A DNA stretch of 64,000 nucleotides, taken from NCBI GenBank assembly GCA_902555065.1, contig CACDQQ010000001.1, forward strand, positions 1 through 64,000. Reading direction: 5' to 3'. This document shows positions 52,936-61,397 of this stretch, piece after piece (the first letter of the stretch is position 1; each line of letters starts with the position of its first letter). This DNA comes from an uncultured Pelagibacteraceae bacterium (GTDB taxonomy: Bacteria > Pseudomonadota > Alphaproteobacteria > Pelagibacterales > Pelagibacteraceae). The notes beneath the pieces were generated by a model. It ran no database searches. It saw only the letters and a list, made by a program, of their open reading frames with translations, and was not told where the DNA came from. The position numbers and the translations under genes are program-made.

Positions 52936-54198
52936 CTAACCTAACTTAATATTATCAACTCCAACTAATTTATTATAAAGCCAATAGATAACCAAAACTC
53001 CTCCAAGCAACATAAGCCCCATCGCTGAAGCAAAACTCCAATCTAAAGTAGTTTTCATATGATATGCAATTTGGTTACTAATTAAGGTTCCTGATGCTCC
53101 CCCAACTAAAGCGGGTGTGATGTAGTATCCAATTGCTAAAATAAAAACTAAAAGACACCCTGCCCCGATACCTGGTATGGTTAATGGAAAATATACTTTC
53201 CAAAAAGCCACAAAAGGTGTTCCGCCAAGAGATTTACCTGCTCTCATTAAACTTGGCGAGATAGTTTTCATCACACTGTAAAGTGGTAAAACCATAAATG
53301 GTAATAGAATTTGTGTCATAGCAACATAAGTTCCGACTTTGTTGTACATCATTTCTGGCCTATTATCGTCTGACACAAGGCCAATCAATACAAAGAAATC
53401 ATTAACTACTCCTTGCTGTTGAAGCAAAATCATCCAGCTAGCTGTTCTAACTAATAACGACGTCCAAAACGGAAGAAGAACACAAATCATTAATAAATTA
53501 CTATACTTCATTGGAAGTGTTGCTAGTAAATGGGCTATTGGGTAACCCATTAAGAAACAGAATACAGTAACAAAGAAAGCAACCTCTACAGTTCTCAACC
53601 ATAAAATTCTATGTATTCTTCTATCTTCACTAACTTGAGTAATTTTGTTATCTTCATTCAAATACATATCCATAGCTTTTAAATATTTAGCTGAAGTGTA
53701 AGGAGGTGCAGTCCTTTTAATAGCTTGCCAATATTCTACATTTCTCCATCTCTTATGAACTTTCATTATTTGTTCTTTAATACTTTGTGTCTCGTCAATT
53801 TTATTTCTTTTTACCTGTCTGAATAATTTTTTTGTGATGGTGTTGAACCCATTTTTTTCTTTATTAAGTCTTTGAGCTAGTTTTCCATGTTCTTTTTTTT
53901 CTACAAGAATTTTAAAATCAGATAAAAATGAAGCAAATACTTCTTCAGATGGAAGTTCTTTACCATCCCATGTCTCCATAGACTTAAATGTTTTTGGAAG
54001 CATGTTTGTAATCATTTTATCATCAATACTTCTTGTAAACATTTCTCCGATTGGAAAAATATAAGTAATAATCAAAAAAAGTAGTAATGGCGCAACAAGT
54101 AAAAATGCTTTAATTTTGTTTTTTCTTTCAGCTTTTTTTAAACTTATCTCTAAAGGAATTCCGTCAGTTGTAAGTATTTGTTTTGTTTCGCTGCTCAT
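52936..54198 (-). CDS. Polyamine-type ABC permease, PotB-like, with large periplasmic insertion
   Basis: A 420-residue permease, about 135 residues longer than enteric PotB. The first helix lies at about residues 30-50, then a long charged, helical insertion (about 55-200, rich in Lys, Glu and Arg) precedes the second helix near 203. The core then follows the family pattern, with AGKSLGGTPFVAFWKVYFPL as coupling loop. Long-insert PotB proteins exist in other alphaproteobacteria. It begins 67 bp after the binding-protein gene and immediately after a hairpin. Confidence 0.88.
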   Translation of the reverse strand: MSSETKQILTTDGIPLEISLKKAERKNKIKAFLLVAPLLLFLIITYIFPIGEMFTRSIDDKMITNMLPKTFKSMETWDGKELPSEEVFASFLSDFKILVEKKEHGKLAQRLNKEKNGFNTITKKLFRQVKRNKIDETQSIKEQIMKVHKRWRNVEYWQAIKRTAPPYTSAKYLKAMDMYLNEDNKITQVSEDRRIHRILWLRTVEVAFFVTVFCFLMGYPIAHLLATLPMKYSNLLMICVLLPFWTSLLVRTASWMILLQQQGVVNDFFVLIGLVSDDNRPEMMYNKVGTYVAMTQILLPFMVLPLYSVMKTISPSLMRAGKSLGGTPFVAFWKVYFPLTIPGIGAGCLLVFILAIGYYITPALVGGASGTLISNQIAYHMKTTLDWSFASAMGLMLLGGVLVIYWLYNKLVGVDNIKLG

Positions 54199-54206
54199 AA
54201 ATAAAA

Positions 54207-54230
54207 AGGGCGACTTAAAAAAGTCGCCCT
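54207..54230 (-). terminator. Hairpin/terminator between Pot-type binding-protein and permease genes
   Basis: A perfect 10-bp stem AGGGCGACTT/AAGTCGCCCT with an AAAA loop is followed on the minus strand by TTTTTATTT, an intrinsic-terminator pattern. It ends only 8 bp before the permease ATG, so read-through is needed to express the permeases. Confidence 0.85.
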
Positions 54231-54265
54231 ATATATATTATATTATTCTAGTCTTTTATACTCTT

Positions 54266-55381
54266 TTATAGACCAGCTTTCATAGCTTCCCACTTCTCAC
54301 CAAGTTCTGTACCGTTATCAGCCCAGAAAAATGGATCAACTAAAAAGTATTTTTTAGTGTTTGAAGGAGCAGTTGGCATTTGTGGCATCATTTCAGTTTT
54401 ACCATCTTTGTACCAAGGCTCATTTGCTTTGATAATCTCTAAAGATGATAATCTGTATGGAGCATATGCAATATATTTAGCACTTCCAGCTAACATTTCA
54501 GTGTTAGTCATCATTGCTAAAGCTTTTTTAGCATTTGCTTCATCTGGTCCACCTTTAACAAGTGCGAAATATTCATAGTCAAGACCTTGTCCATCCCATA
54601 CTTGTTTAATTGGAGCACCTTCACCGATTTCAGCATTAAAGAATCTTCCATTCCAACCAGTTGCCATAACAACTTCACCAGATACTAATAATTCTGGTGG
54701 TTGAGCACCTGCAGACCAGAATACACATCCACCATTTGGATCTGTACAAAGCTCTTTAATTTTATTCATAGCTCTATTAACACCAGCTTCAGTTTCTAGT
54801 AATTTGTAGATCTCTGATCCACCTTTACCCATATAAACACCGTCACCAGCTAATGCTATTTCTAGGTTTGTTAGAGCAGATTTGTAAATTGCTCTTTTTC
54901 CTGGAAATTTTTTAGTGTTAAAGAAATCTTTTATAGTCGATGGTGTGCCGTCAACATTGTTTACGTTGTAAGCATAGTTCCAAGAATATAAAATGTTTCC
55001 TACAGCACATTTACTCGGCATTGGAGCAAAGAAATCTTCACTTGCAGGAGTTCCATCTGGAGCTGCAGGGAAGTCTTTGTCAAAATCGAATTCGACAAAA
55101 ATTCCTTCGTCACATCCGTTGATAGTATCAAATGCGAATACATCGATAATATCCCAAGTAATTGCACCTGCTTCTTTTTGAGCTTTAATCTCAGATAATC
55201 CACCTGAATAGTCTACCCAGTTGATATCAACACCAAGAGCTTGTGCAGTTGGATCACCATACCCTAGCTTTTGAGACTCTGTATAAGCTCCACCCCAAGA
55301 TGCTACTGTAACCGCAAATGCAGATGAAGTTATTGAAAGAGCAAAAGAAAGAGCAAGTAATAATTTACTTAATTTTTTCAT
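54266..55381 (-). CDS. Polyamine-type ABC substrate-binding protein, PotD/PotF-like
   Basis: A 371-residue periplasmic binding protein. The signal peptide covers about residues 1-23 (ending SSAFA). VTVASWGGAYTESQKLGYGD begins the mature protein, as in family-1 amine-binding proteins, and the hinge region WDIIDVFAFD, SWNYAYNVN and ATGWNGRFFN contribute pocket residues, including the acidic and aromatic ones that bind amines. A GGAGGA ribosome site precedes the ATG. Alphaproteobacterial relatives bind polyamines, opines or betaines, so ligand is uncertain. Confidence 0.88.
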   Translation of the reverse strand: MKKLSKLLLALSFALSITSSAFAVTVASWGGAYTESQKLGYGDPTAQALGVDINWVDYSGGLSEIKAQKEAGAITWDIIDVFAFDTINGCDEGIFVEFDFDKDFPAAPDGTPASEDFFAPMPSKCAVGNILYSWNYAYNVNNVDGTPSTIKDFFNTKKFPGKRAIYKSALTNLEIALAGDGVYMGKGGSEIYKLLETEAGVNRAMNKIKELCTDPNGGCVFWSAGAQPPELLVSGEVVMATGWNGRFFNAEIGEGAPIKQVWDGQGLDYEYFALVKGGPDEANAKKALAMMTNTEMLAGSAKYIAYAPYRLSSLEIIKANEPWYKDGKTEMMPQMPTAPSNTKKYFLVDPFFWADNGTELGEKWEAMKAGL

Positions 55382-55403
55382 TTATCCTCCGTTTAAACGT
55401 TTA

Positions 55404-55421
55404 ATATAAATTAATTTATAT
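55404..55421. promoter_or_regulatory. 18-bp AT palindrome upstream of the Pot-type binding-protein gene
   Basis: ATATAAATTAATTTATAT is a perfect 18-bp palindrome 23 bp upstream of the binding-protein ATG; a second palindrome, CGTTTAAACG (55390-55399), lies next to the ribosome site. In such AT-rich DNA the first may be chance, but the pair sits in the 115-bp gap between the ATPase and binding-protein genes, where a separate promoter for the binding protein would be expected. Confidence 0.3.
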
Positions 55422-55496
55422 AAGCGAAGTACAACAAAAACGATATTCAGAGTCAACAGGCCATTTTGTTATAGGAATACTAGGATATTTAATAAA

Positions 55497-56582
55497 TTAT
55501 TTAGGATCTAGAGCTCTTGCGTCTTGACTGTTCCATCCTACTTTAATCTCATTACCCAATTTTAAATCTAGCTCATTTGAGCTGTTTGGAACTTTTAAAA
55601 TAAATTCTTTATTACCTAAAAGATCTAATCTTACTCTAGTATGATCACCATGGTAGATGACTTCTTCAATTTTTCCGGTTTGATTATTATCCATTTTATC
55701 TTTCGGATTTATTAATGCTCTCTCTGGTCTTATTGAAACTGTTGTTTTTTCACCTTTGGAACTAACTGAAATTGGATTAGCTAAGATTTCACCATTTAGT
55801 AGTTTAACTTTACAAACATCTTTTGAAATGTCTGTTACTTCTCCTCCAAATGTATTATTTTCACCTATAAACTCTGCGACGAAAGAATTAACTGGCTCTT
55901 CGTACAATTTATCAGGACTTGATAATTGTTGAACCTTACCATCATTAAACACTGCAATCCTATTTGACATTGTTAATGCTTCTCCTTGATCGTGTGTAAC
56001 GTAAACCACAGTAACACCAATATTTTCATGGATATGTTTAATTTCGTATTGCATGCTTTCTCTTAAGTTTTTATCTAAAGCTCCAAGAGGTTCATCCATT
56101 AGAACTACTGCTGGATCAAATACGAGAGCTCTTGCAACGGCTACCCTTTGTTGCTGACCACCAGATAATTGAGCTGGCATTCTACTTTCAAATCCTGAAA
56201 GAGAAACCATTGATAAAGCTTTATCTACTTTTTTATCAATCTCATCTTTTTGAACTTTTCTTACTCTTAAGGGAAATGCTAAATTTTCATAAACTGTCAT
56301 ATGAGGAAACAATGCATAATTTTGAAAAACCATCCCAATTCCTCTTTTGTGTGGTGGAATATTTGAAATAGGATTAGAGTCTAAATAAATTTCGCCATTA
56401 GTTGGGGTTTCAAATCCAGCCAACATCATCAGACAAGTTGTTTTTCCTGAACCAGATGGGCCAAGCATAGTAATAAACTCACCCTCGGAGATATTAAGAT
56501 TTAAATCTTTTACTACTAAGACCTTACCATCGTAACTTTTATCAACTTTATCGAACTTAACGAATTCTGTATTTTTAGACAT
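55497..56582 (-). CDS. Polyamine-type ABC ATPase, PotA-like
   Basis: A 361-residue cytoplasmic ATPase with Walker A GPSGSGKTT (about residues 39-47), signature LSGGQQQRVAVARAL and Walker B VVLMDEPLGALDK, then a C-terminal TOBE domain (about 285-361). It powers the two permeases encoded downstream and precedes the binding-protein gene by 115 bp. It lies 38 bp after the M24 hydrolase gene, so transporter and hydrolase form one unit. Confidence 0.92.
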   Translation of the reverse strand: MSKNTEFVKFDKVDKSYDGKVLVVKDLNLNISEGEFITMLGPSGSGKTTCLMMLAGFETPTNGEIYLDSNPISNIPPHKRGIGMVFQNYALFPHMTVYENLAFPLRVRKVQKDEIDKKVDKALSMVSLSGFESRMPAQLSGGQQQRVAVARALVFDPAVVLMDEPLGALDKNLRESMQYEIKHIHENIGVTVVYVTHDQGEALTMSNRIAVFNDGKVQQLSSPDKLYEEPVNSFVAEFIGENNTFGGEVTDISKDVCKVKLLNGEILANPISVSSKGEKTTVSIRPERALINPKDKMDNNQTGKIEEVIYHGDHTRVRLDLLGNKEFILKVPNSSNELDLKLGNEIKVGWNSQDARALDPK

Positions 56583-56620
56583 TGAGTGTTTAAAACATTT
56601 AAGAAGTTAATTATCAATAG

Positions 56621-57793
56621 CTAATAGTTCTTTATATGTAGCTCTTTTGGAAAATTACAGAATAATTCACAACCTTTGTCGGTAACTCGGATTGCTTCTG
56701 ATGCTTCTACTCCCCAATCACCAAACTGCATTACTGCAATCATATGAAAACAAACATTTGGTTCAAGTACTGTCATATCGCCTTTATAAATATTTAAAGT
56801 ATGCTCTCCCCAATCTGGTGGATATCCAATTCCTATCGAATAACCCGTTCTTGATTTCTTCTCGATACCATATTTATCTAAAATTTTCCAAAAAGCTTGG
56901 GCAACATCATTTGCTGTGTTTCCTGGTTTTGTAGCATCAATTCCAGCTTGTAAAGCTTCTATAGTTTTATTCATTGTATCTATTTTTAATTGATCAGGTT
57001 TACCTAATAAAATTGTTCGAGCCATAGGTGCGTGATATCTTTTATAAACACCTGAAAGTTCAATTATAGTTGCTTCACCTTCAATAAATTTATCTTGGGT
57101 TGCTGTTAAATGTGAAGCAGATGTACCTTTTCCAGTTGGAAGAAGCGTTGCGATACTAGAATATTCACCTCCAAATTCTTCTGTACCATAAAATAAAGAC
57201 TTTTGAATTTCTCCAACAGCATCGCATTGTCTTGTACCAGGTTTAATTACTTCCATTGCAGTTTGCATTCCTTTTTGAGAAATTAAAGCAGCAGACTTCA
57301 TATAATTTATCTCTGCATTAGATTTAATTAATCTAGCCCAATTAACTAGTCGATCAGAATCGATAATGTTTGCATTTGGTAACCCCTGTTTAATCTTTTC
57401 ATAACAAAAAGCTGTAAAATAATGAGCATCCATTTCAACTCCAATAGACAGTTTATCCCATTTTTTTTCTTTAATTACTTTGGTCAAGTAATCATAGGGA
57501 TGTTTTGGCCAAGTATGAATATAACTCTCATCATAAACAATAATATTGTCTTTATTTAAATAGGTCTTTATGTACGCCCCACCTGCATCCTGATCTCTAA
57601 CAAAGCAAATTGGCTCTTTTGAATCAACATGCACTAATACACATTGTGCATAATAAAAAGACCAAGCATCGTAGCCTGTAAGATAATTCATATTATTTGT
57701 GTCGTGAGAAATGATTAAATCAATTTTTTTCTCTCTCATCACAGATTGAACTTTTAATAGTCTTTGTTTGTATTCTTCTTTTGAAAAGGACAT
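56621..57793 (-). CDS. Metal-independent M24 hydrolase, ectoine hydrolase/creatinase-like
   Basis: A 390-residue pita-bread-fold hydrolase. Segments NMNYLTGYDAWSFYYAQ, GVEMDAHYF, LVNWARLIKS and SRTGYSIGIGYPPDWGE are like ectoine hydrolase (DoeA/EutD). The metal ligands of M24 aminopeptidases are mostly gone: the two aspartates are replaced in ELSGVYKRYHAPMART (about 245-260) and the GHG-type histidine is absent, whereas a creatinase-type catalytic His is kept in SASHLT (about residue 228). This means C-N bond hydrolysis without metal, as in creatinase. Co-transcribed with a Pot-type importer, so the substrate is probably imported. Ectoine, creatine or a similar cyclic/guanidino compound are candidates. 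Confidence 0.83.
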   Translation of the reverse strand: MSFSKEEYKQRLLKVQSVMREKKIDLIISHDTNNMNYLTGYDAWSFYYAQCVLVHVDSKEPICFVRDQDAGGAYIKTYLNKDNIIVYDESYIHTWPKHPYDYLTKVIKEKKWDKLSIGVEMDAHYFTAFCYEKIKQGLPNANIIDSDRLVNWARLIKSNAEINYMKSAALISQKGMQTAMEVIKPGTRQCDAVGEIQKSLFYGTEEFGGEYSSIATLLPTGKGTSASHLTATQDKFIEGEATIIELSGVYKRYHAPMARTILLGKPDQLKIDTMNKTIEALQAGIDATKPGNTANDVAQAFWKILDKYGIEKKSRTGYSIGIGYPPDWGEHTLNIYKGDMTVLEPNVCFHMIAVMQFGDWGVEASEAIRVTDKGCELFCNFPKELHIKNY

Positions 57794-57796
57794 AAA

Positions 57797-58537
57797 TTAA
57801 TCAAACAGTCTTCCAAATCCTTTTACAGATTTATTTTCACCTATGTTTTCTAAAGATTCCCAGATTAAAGCCTGATTGCTTGAAAGAACTGGTATTCCAA
57901 GTTTATCTTCTAATTTTTGTATTAGAGGAAGAACTGGTAAAGCGGTGCAAGATACAAATAAAGCATCTGCCTCACTTACATCTAAATTTATTAGCACATC
58001 AAACAGATAATTTTGATCTACTTTACCAATCTCCATGTCAGAATGAATATCAAAGTATGAATTTGAGGTGATTTCAAAACCAGATGATTTAAAATAATCA
58101 ACAACATCATCGTTAACTTTTTTACTATAAGGTGTGAATATAGAAAGTTTTTTAATATTTAATTTTTTCAATGCTTTCAAAGCTGCTGTACTTGGTGTTG
58201 AAAGTTTTGCCTCAGGTTTTGCTTCTTGTACTTTATTTTTAATATTATCGTACCCTGCTGCAATAGTTCCTGATGTACAAGCATATACAACACAGTCTAA
58301 TTTTTGCTCTGGCAAGATATCTCTTGTTACTTGAGTAATATTCTCTGACATTTTGATCAAATTCTCTTTGGTTAAGGGATTATAACTTTCTATTCTATTT
58401 ACAAAAAAATCTATTTTTTTATCTTTAATTACACTTATAAAATCTTTTTCAATCACTAGATCGGTTGCTAAAGCGATAAGTCCAATACGTGGATTTTGGT
58501 TATTTTCAAACTTTGGTTCTATTTTTTGTGATTTCAT
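57797..58537 (-). CDS. Asp/Glu racemase-fold protein (maleate isomerase/EutA-like)
   Basis: A 246-residue protein of the Asp/Glu racemase superfamily (arylmalonate decarboxylase/maleate isomerase branch). Two catalytic-type cysteines are in VVYACTSGTIAAG and ALFVSCTALPVLP. The ATG at 58535-58537 is preferred to one 21 bp upstream because MKSQKIEPKF precedes the conserved PRIGLIAL strand. It lies 3 bp before the M24 hydrolase gene. The same pair (EutA with EutD) occurs in ectoine-utilisation operons of rhizobia, where the role of EutA is unsettled. First gene of the Pot-type operon. Confidence 0.82.
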   Translation of the reverse strand: MKSQKIEPKFENNQNPRIGLIALATDLVIEKDFISVIKDKKIDFFVNRIESYNPLTKENLIKMSENITQVTRDILPEQKLDCVVYACTSGTIAAGYDNIKNKVQEAKPEAKLSTPSTAALKALKKLNIKKLSIFTPYSKKVNDDVVDYFKSSGFEITSNSYFDIHSDMEIGKVDQNYLFDVLINLDVSEADALFVSCTALPVLPLIQKLEDKLGIPVLSSNQALIWESLENIGENKSVKGFGRLFD

Positions 58538-58598
58538 AAATACAATATACCACCACATATTGATTAATCATTAAAATTTAAAAACTGTATCTAATTTC

Positions 58599-58628
58599 TT
58601 GAATGGTTATAATAAATAAACGTATAAT
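58599..58628 (+). promoter_or_regulatory. Putative sigma-70 promoter of the aldehyde dehydrogenase operon
   Basis: TTGAAT (58599-58604) and a consensus TATAAT (58623-58628) are 18 bp apart, 26 bp before the ATG at 58654. A 10-bp palindrome TGATTAATCA (58561-58570) stands upstream, between the divergent starts, as a possible operator. Confidence 0.6.
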
Positions 58629-58653
58629 AAGAAAAATTAATTTTGAAATATAA

Positions 58654-60087
58654 ATGCTCGATAAAAAAAAATTTTATATCAATGGCAAATGGGTTGAGCC
58701 AGTAAACAAGAATGAATGTGAAGTTATTAATCCATCAACAGAAGAAGTTTGTGCAATTATAAGTCTTGGAAGTTCTGATGATACAAATGCTGCAGTCAAA
58801 GCAGCAAAATCAGCATTTGAGACTTGGAAAGAAACCTCAAAAGAAGAAAGGTTAAATTTATTAGAAAAATTATTAAAAATTTATAATTCTAGATGGGATG
58901 ATATGACTGATGCTATTACTACAGAGCTTGGTTGTCCTAAAGATTGGTGTTCAGCTAATCAAACATCTTCTGGTGCAAGTCATATCGAAGACTTTATAAA
59001 AAGATTAAAAGAATTCGAATTCGAACCAGGTTTTGATAAAGGATCTACTAATCATATCGTATATGAGCCAATTGGAGTTTGCGGATTAATTACACCTTGG
59101 AATTGGCCTATAAATCAAATTGCTTTAAAAGTAATTCCAGCTTTTGCTACTGGGTGTACAATGGTACTTAAACCATCTGAAATTGCACCATTGTCAGGAA
59201 TGCTATTTGCAGAGATGATAGATGAGGCAGGATTTCCAGCTGGAGTGTTTAATCTAGTGAATGGTGATGGGCCTGGTGTTGGAACTGACCTTTCAGGACA
59301 TCCTGATGTTGATATGGTCTCATTTACAGGATCTACTAGAGCTGGAAAATTAATTACAAAGAATGCTGCTGAAACTATAAAAAGAGTTTGTCTTGAACTT
59401 GGTGGCAAAGGTGGAAATATTGTTTTTGCTGATGCATATCCTGAGGCAGTTAGAGATGGCATTAGAAACGTAATGAGTAATTCAGGTCAATCATGTGATG
59501 CTCCAACTAGAATGCTTGTTGAAAAATCAATTTATAAAAGAGCTGTTGAAGAAGCTGCAGATGAAGCAAATAAAATTAAAGTTGATCTTGCTTCAAAAGC
59601 TGGTGATCATATAGGACCTGTAATTTCAAAAACTCAATTTGATAAAATTCAGAGTTTAATAAATAGTGGAATTGAAGAAGGTGCTACTTTAGTAGCAGGT
59701 GGTCCTCACAAACCTGAAGATCTAAAGAAAGGTTATTTTATTAAGCCGACGGTATTCACTGATGTTAATAATAATATGAGAATTGCTAAAGAAGAAATAT
59801 TTGGACCAGTATTGTCAATAATTCCTTTTGAAAATGAAGAGGAAGCTATCCAAATTACAAATGATACAGAATATGGATTAGGAAACTATTTACAAACAGA
59901 GGATAAAGAAAAGGCAAAAAGAGTTTCAAAAAAATTAAGATCTGGAATTGTGTATGTAAATCATAAAGCAGCCGAATCTGGAACTCCTTTTGGTGGCTAT
60001 AGACAATCCGGAAATGGACGTGAGGGTGGAACTTGGGGATTGCATGAATATCTAGAGGTAAAAACTATTACTGAATGGAAAAATTAA
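58654..60087 (+). CDS. NAD(P)-dependent aldehyde dehydrogenase (paralogue of the one at 34.2 kb)
   Basis: A 477-residue oxidoreductase with the catalytic Glu in LELGGKGGNI and Cys in NSGQSCDAPTR. ITPWNWPINQIALKVIPAFA and PFGGYRQSGNGREGG complete the fold. It is a clear paralogue of the protein at 32803-34236 (same length, shared GASH, KEFEFE and APTRMLVEKSIY). It is divergent from the racemase-fold/M24/Pot operon with a 116-bp gap, and heads a run of genes ending with a serine hydrolase. In ectoine degradation an aldehyde dehydrogenase (DoeC) oxidises aspartate semialdehyde; such a role here is an inference. Confidence 0.9.
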   Translation: MLDKKKFYINGKWVEPVNKNECEVINPSTEEVCAIISLGSSDDTNAAVKAAKSAFETWKETSKEERLNLLEKLLKIYNSRWDDMTDAITTELGCPKDWCSANQTSSGASHIEDFIKRLKEFEFEPGFDKGSTNHIVYEPIGVCGLITPWNWPINQIALKVIPAFATGCTMVLKPSEIAPLSGMLFAEMIDEAGFPAGVFNLVNGDGPGVGTDLSGHPDVDMVSFTGSTRAGKLITKNAAETIKRVCLELGGKGGNIVFADAYPEAVRDGIRNVMSNSGQSCDAPTRMLVEKSIYKRAVEEAADEANKIKVDLASKAGDHIGPVISKTQFDKIQSLINSGIEEGATLVAGGPHKPEDLKKGYFIKPTVFTDVNNNMRIAKEEIFGPVLSIIPFENEEEAIQITNDTEYGLGNYLQTEDKEKAKRVSKKLRSGIVYVNHKAAESGTPFGGYRQSGNGREGGTWGLHEYLEVKTITEWKN

Positions 60088-60088
60088 A

Positions 60089-60469
60089 ATGCTTGGTTAT
60101 GTAATGGTAGGAACCAATAACTTAGAAAAAGCAATAATTTTTTATGATGAAGTCTTAAAAGTTTTAAATCTAGAAAGAAATTATAAAGATGAAGTTTGCG
60201 CTGGTTACACAGAAAAAAATGGCGATGGAACTATAGAGTTTTACGTGACCAAACCTGTTAATATGAAAGAGGCAACTAATGGAAATGGAACGCAAGTTTC
60301 ATTTATTACATCATCTAGAGAGATAGTTGATAAGTTTCATGAGATTGGAATTAAGGCAGGTGGAAAAAGTGAAGGTGCTGGAGGTGAAAGACCAGAAGGT
60401 TCTGGAGTTTACTATTCTTATATTCGAGATCTTGATAATAATAAAATTTGTGCTTTCACAAACAATTAA
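60089..60469 (+). CDS. VOC family (glyoxalase/dioxygenase-fold) protein
   Basis: A 126-residue protein with the paired beta-alpha-beta-beta-beta modules of the vicinal oxygen chelate superfamily: MLGYVMVGTNNLEKAIIFYD at the start and the end YYSYIRDLDNNKICAFTNN. Expected metal ligands are only partly visible (Glu in IEFYVTKPV); the usual N-terminal ligand His is replaced by Gly/Tyr, so activity may be lost or altered. It starts 1 bp after the aldehyde dehydrogenase gene and shares 1 bp with the next gene (TAATG). Confidence 0.82.
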   Translation: MLGYVMVGTNNLEKAIIFYDEVLKVLNLERNYKDEVCAGYTEKNGDGTIEFYVTKPVNMKEATNGNGTQVSFITSSREIVDKFHEIGIKAGGKSEGAGGERPEGSGVYYSYIRDLDNNKICAFTNN

Positions 60470-61380
60470 TGTCTTACAATTTAATTCAAGAAAAAATCAA
60501 TAAAGGAAAAATTATTTTACTTGATGGAGGTATAGGTGCTGAGCTTGAAAAAAAAGGAGCTAAAATGGATCAAAACATCTGGTGTGGAAAATGTTCGGTA
60601 GATAGCCCAGAATTTCTAAAAGAAGTTCATGAAAATTATATTGATGCAGGTGCTGATGTTATTACAACAAATACTTATGCTACAACTCCAATTTCTCTTA
60701 GAAAACACGGATATGAAAACTCAATTGAATTATTTAATAAACAAGCAGTTCAAATTGCAAAACAAGCAATTAATAATTCAAAAAAGAACATCTGTTTAGC
60801 AGGAAGTGTTTCGAGTTATGGAAGTTTTCTTAAACTTGGAACAAAGAACATGAAACCATGTTTTAATGAACATATTAAAATTTTATCAAATGAGGGTGTT
60901 GATTTAATAATTTTAGAAGCAATGACATCTCAAGCAGAAATCGTGGAGACTATGCTTGAGTGTTCTTCAAATATAAAGTTGCCTGTTTGGCTTTCTATTT
61001 CCTGTGTAATAGATCAGAATACAAAAAATATTACACTTGGCTATGATGATGTGAAGAATAAAACTGAAATTTACGAGGATTTAGATGAATCGATAAAAAA
61101 TTTTAGTAAATTACATAAGGGGCCAATTTTAATTGCTCACTCAGATATTAAAACAACGAGTGCAGCTTTAGACACCGCATTAAGAAATTACAATGGAGTT
61201 ATTGGTGCTTACCCTAATAAAGGCTATTACGAAAAACCAAATTGGAAGTTTGTAGATAATTTCTCACCCGATGATTATTTGGAAGTTGCAAAAAAATGGG
61301 TTAGCAAAGGTGTAAAAATTGTTGGTGGTTGTTGTGGTATAGGAGTTGAAGAGATAAAAGCTGTTTCAATTTTGAAGTAA
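60469..61380 (+). CDS. Homocysteine S-methyltransferase-like protein (first copy)
   Basis: A 303-residue zinc methyltransferase of the betaine-homocysteine methyltransferase/MmuM family. I start it at ATG 60469 (MSYNLIQEKINKGKIILLDG), which shares an A with the stop of the VOC gene, rather than 7 codons upstream. ILLDGGIGAELEKKGA opens the barrel; zinc cysteines are in LSISCVID and KIVGGCCGIG. It would pass a methyl group from betaine, S-methylmethionine or another donor to homocysteine to give methionine. A second, different copy lies at the window's right end. Confidence 0.88.
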   Translation: MSYNLIQEKINKGKIILLDGGIGAELEKKGAKMDQNIWCGKCSVDSPEFLKEVHENYIDAGADVITTNTYATTPISLRKHGYENSIELFNKQAVQIAKQAINNSKKNICLAGSVSSYGSFLKLGTKNMKPCFNEHIKILSNEGVDLIILEAMTSQAEIVETMLECSSNIKLPVWLSISCVIDQNTKNITLGYDDVKNKTEIYEDLDESIKNFSKLHKGPILIAHSDIKTTSAALDTALRNYNGVIGAYPNKGYYEKPNWKFVDNFSPDDYLEVAKKWVSKGVKIVGGCCGIGVEEIKAVSILK

Positions 61381-61397
61381 TAATATATTGTAAAATT

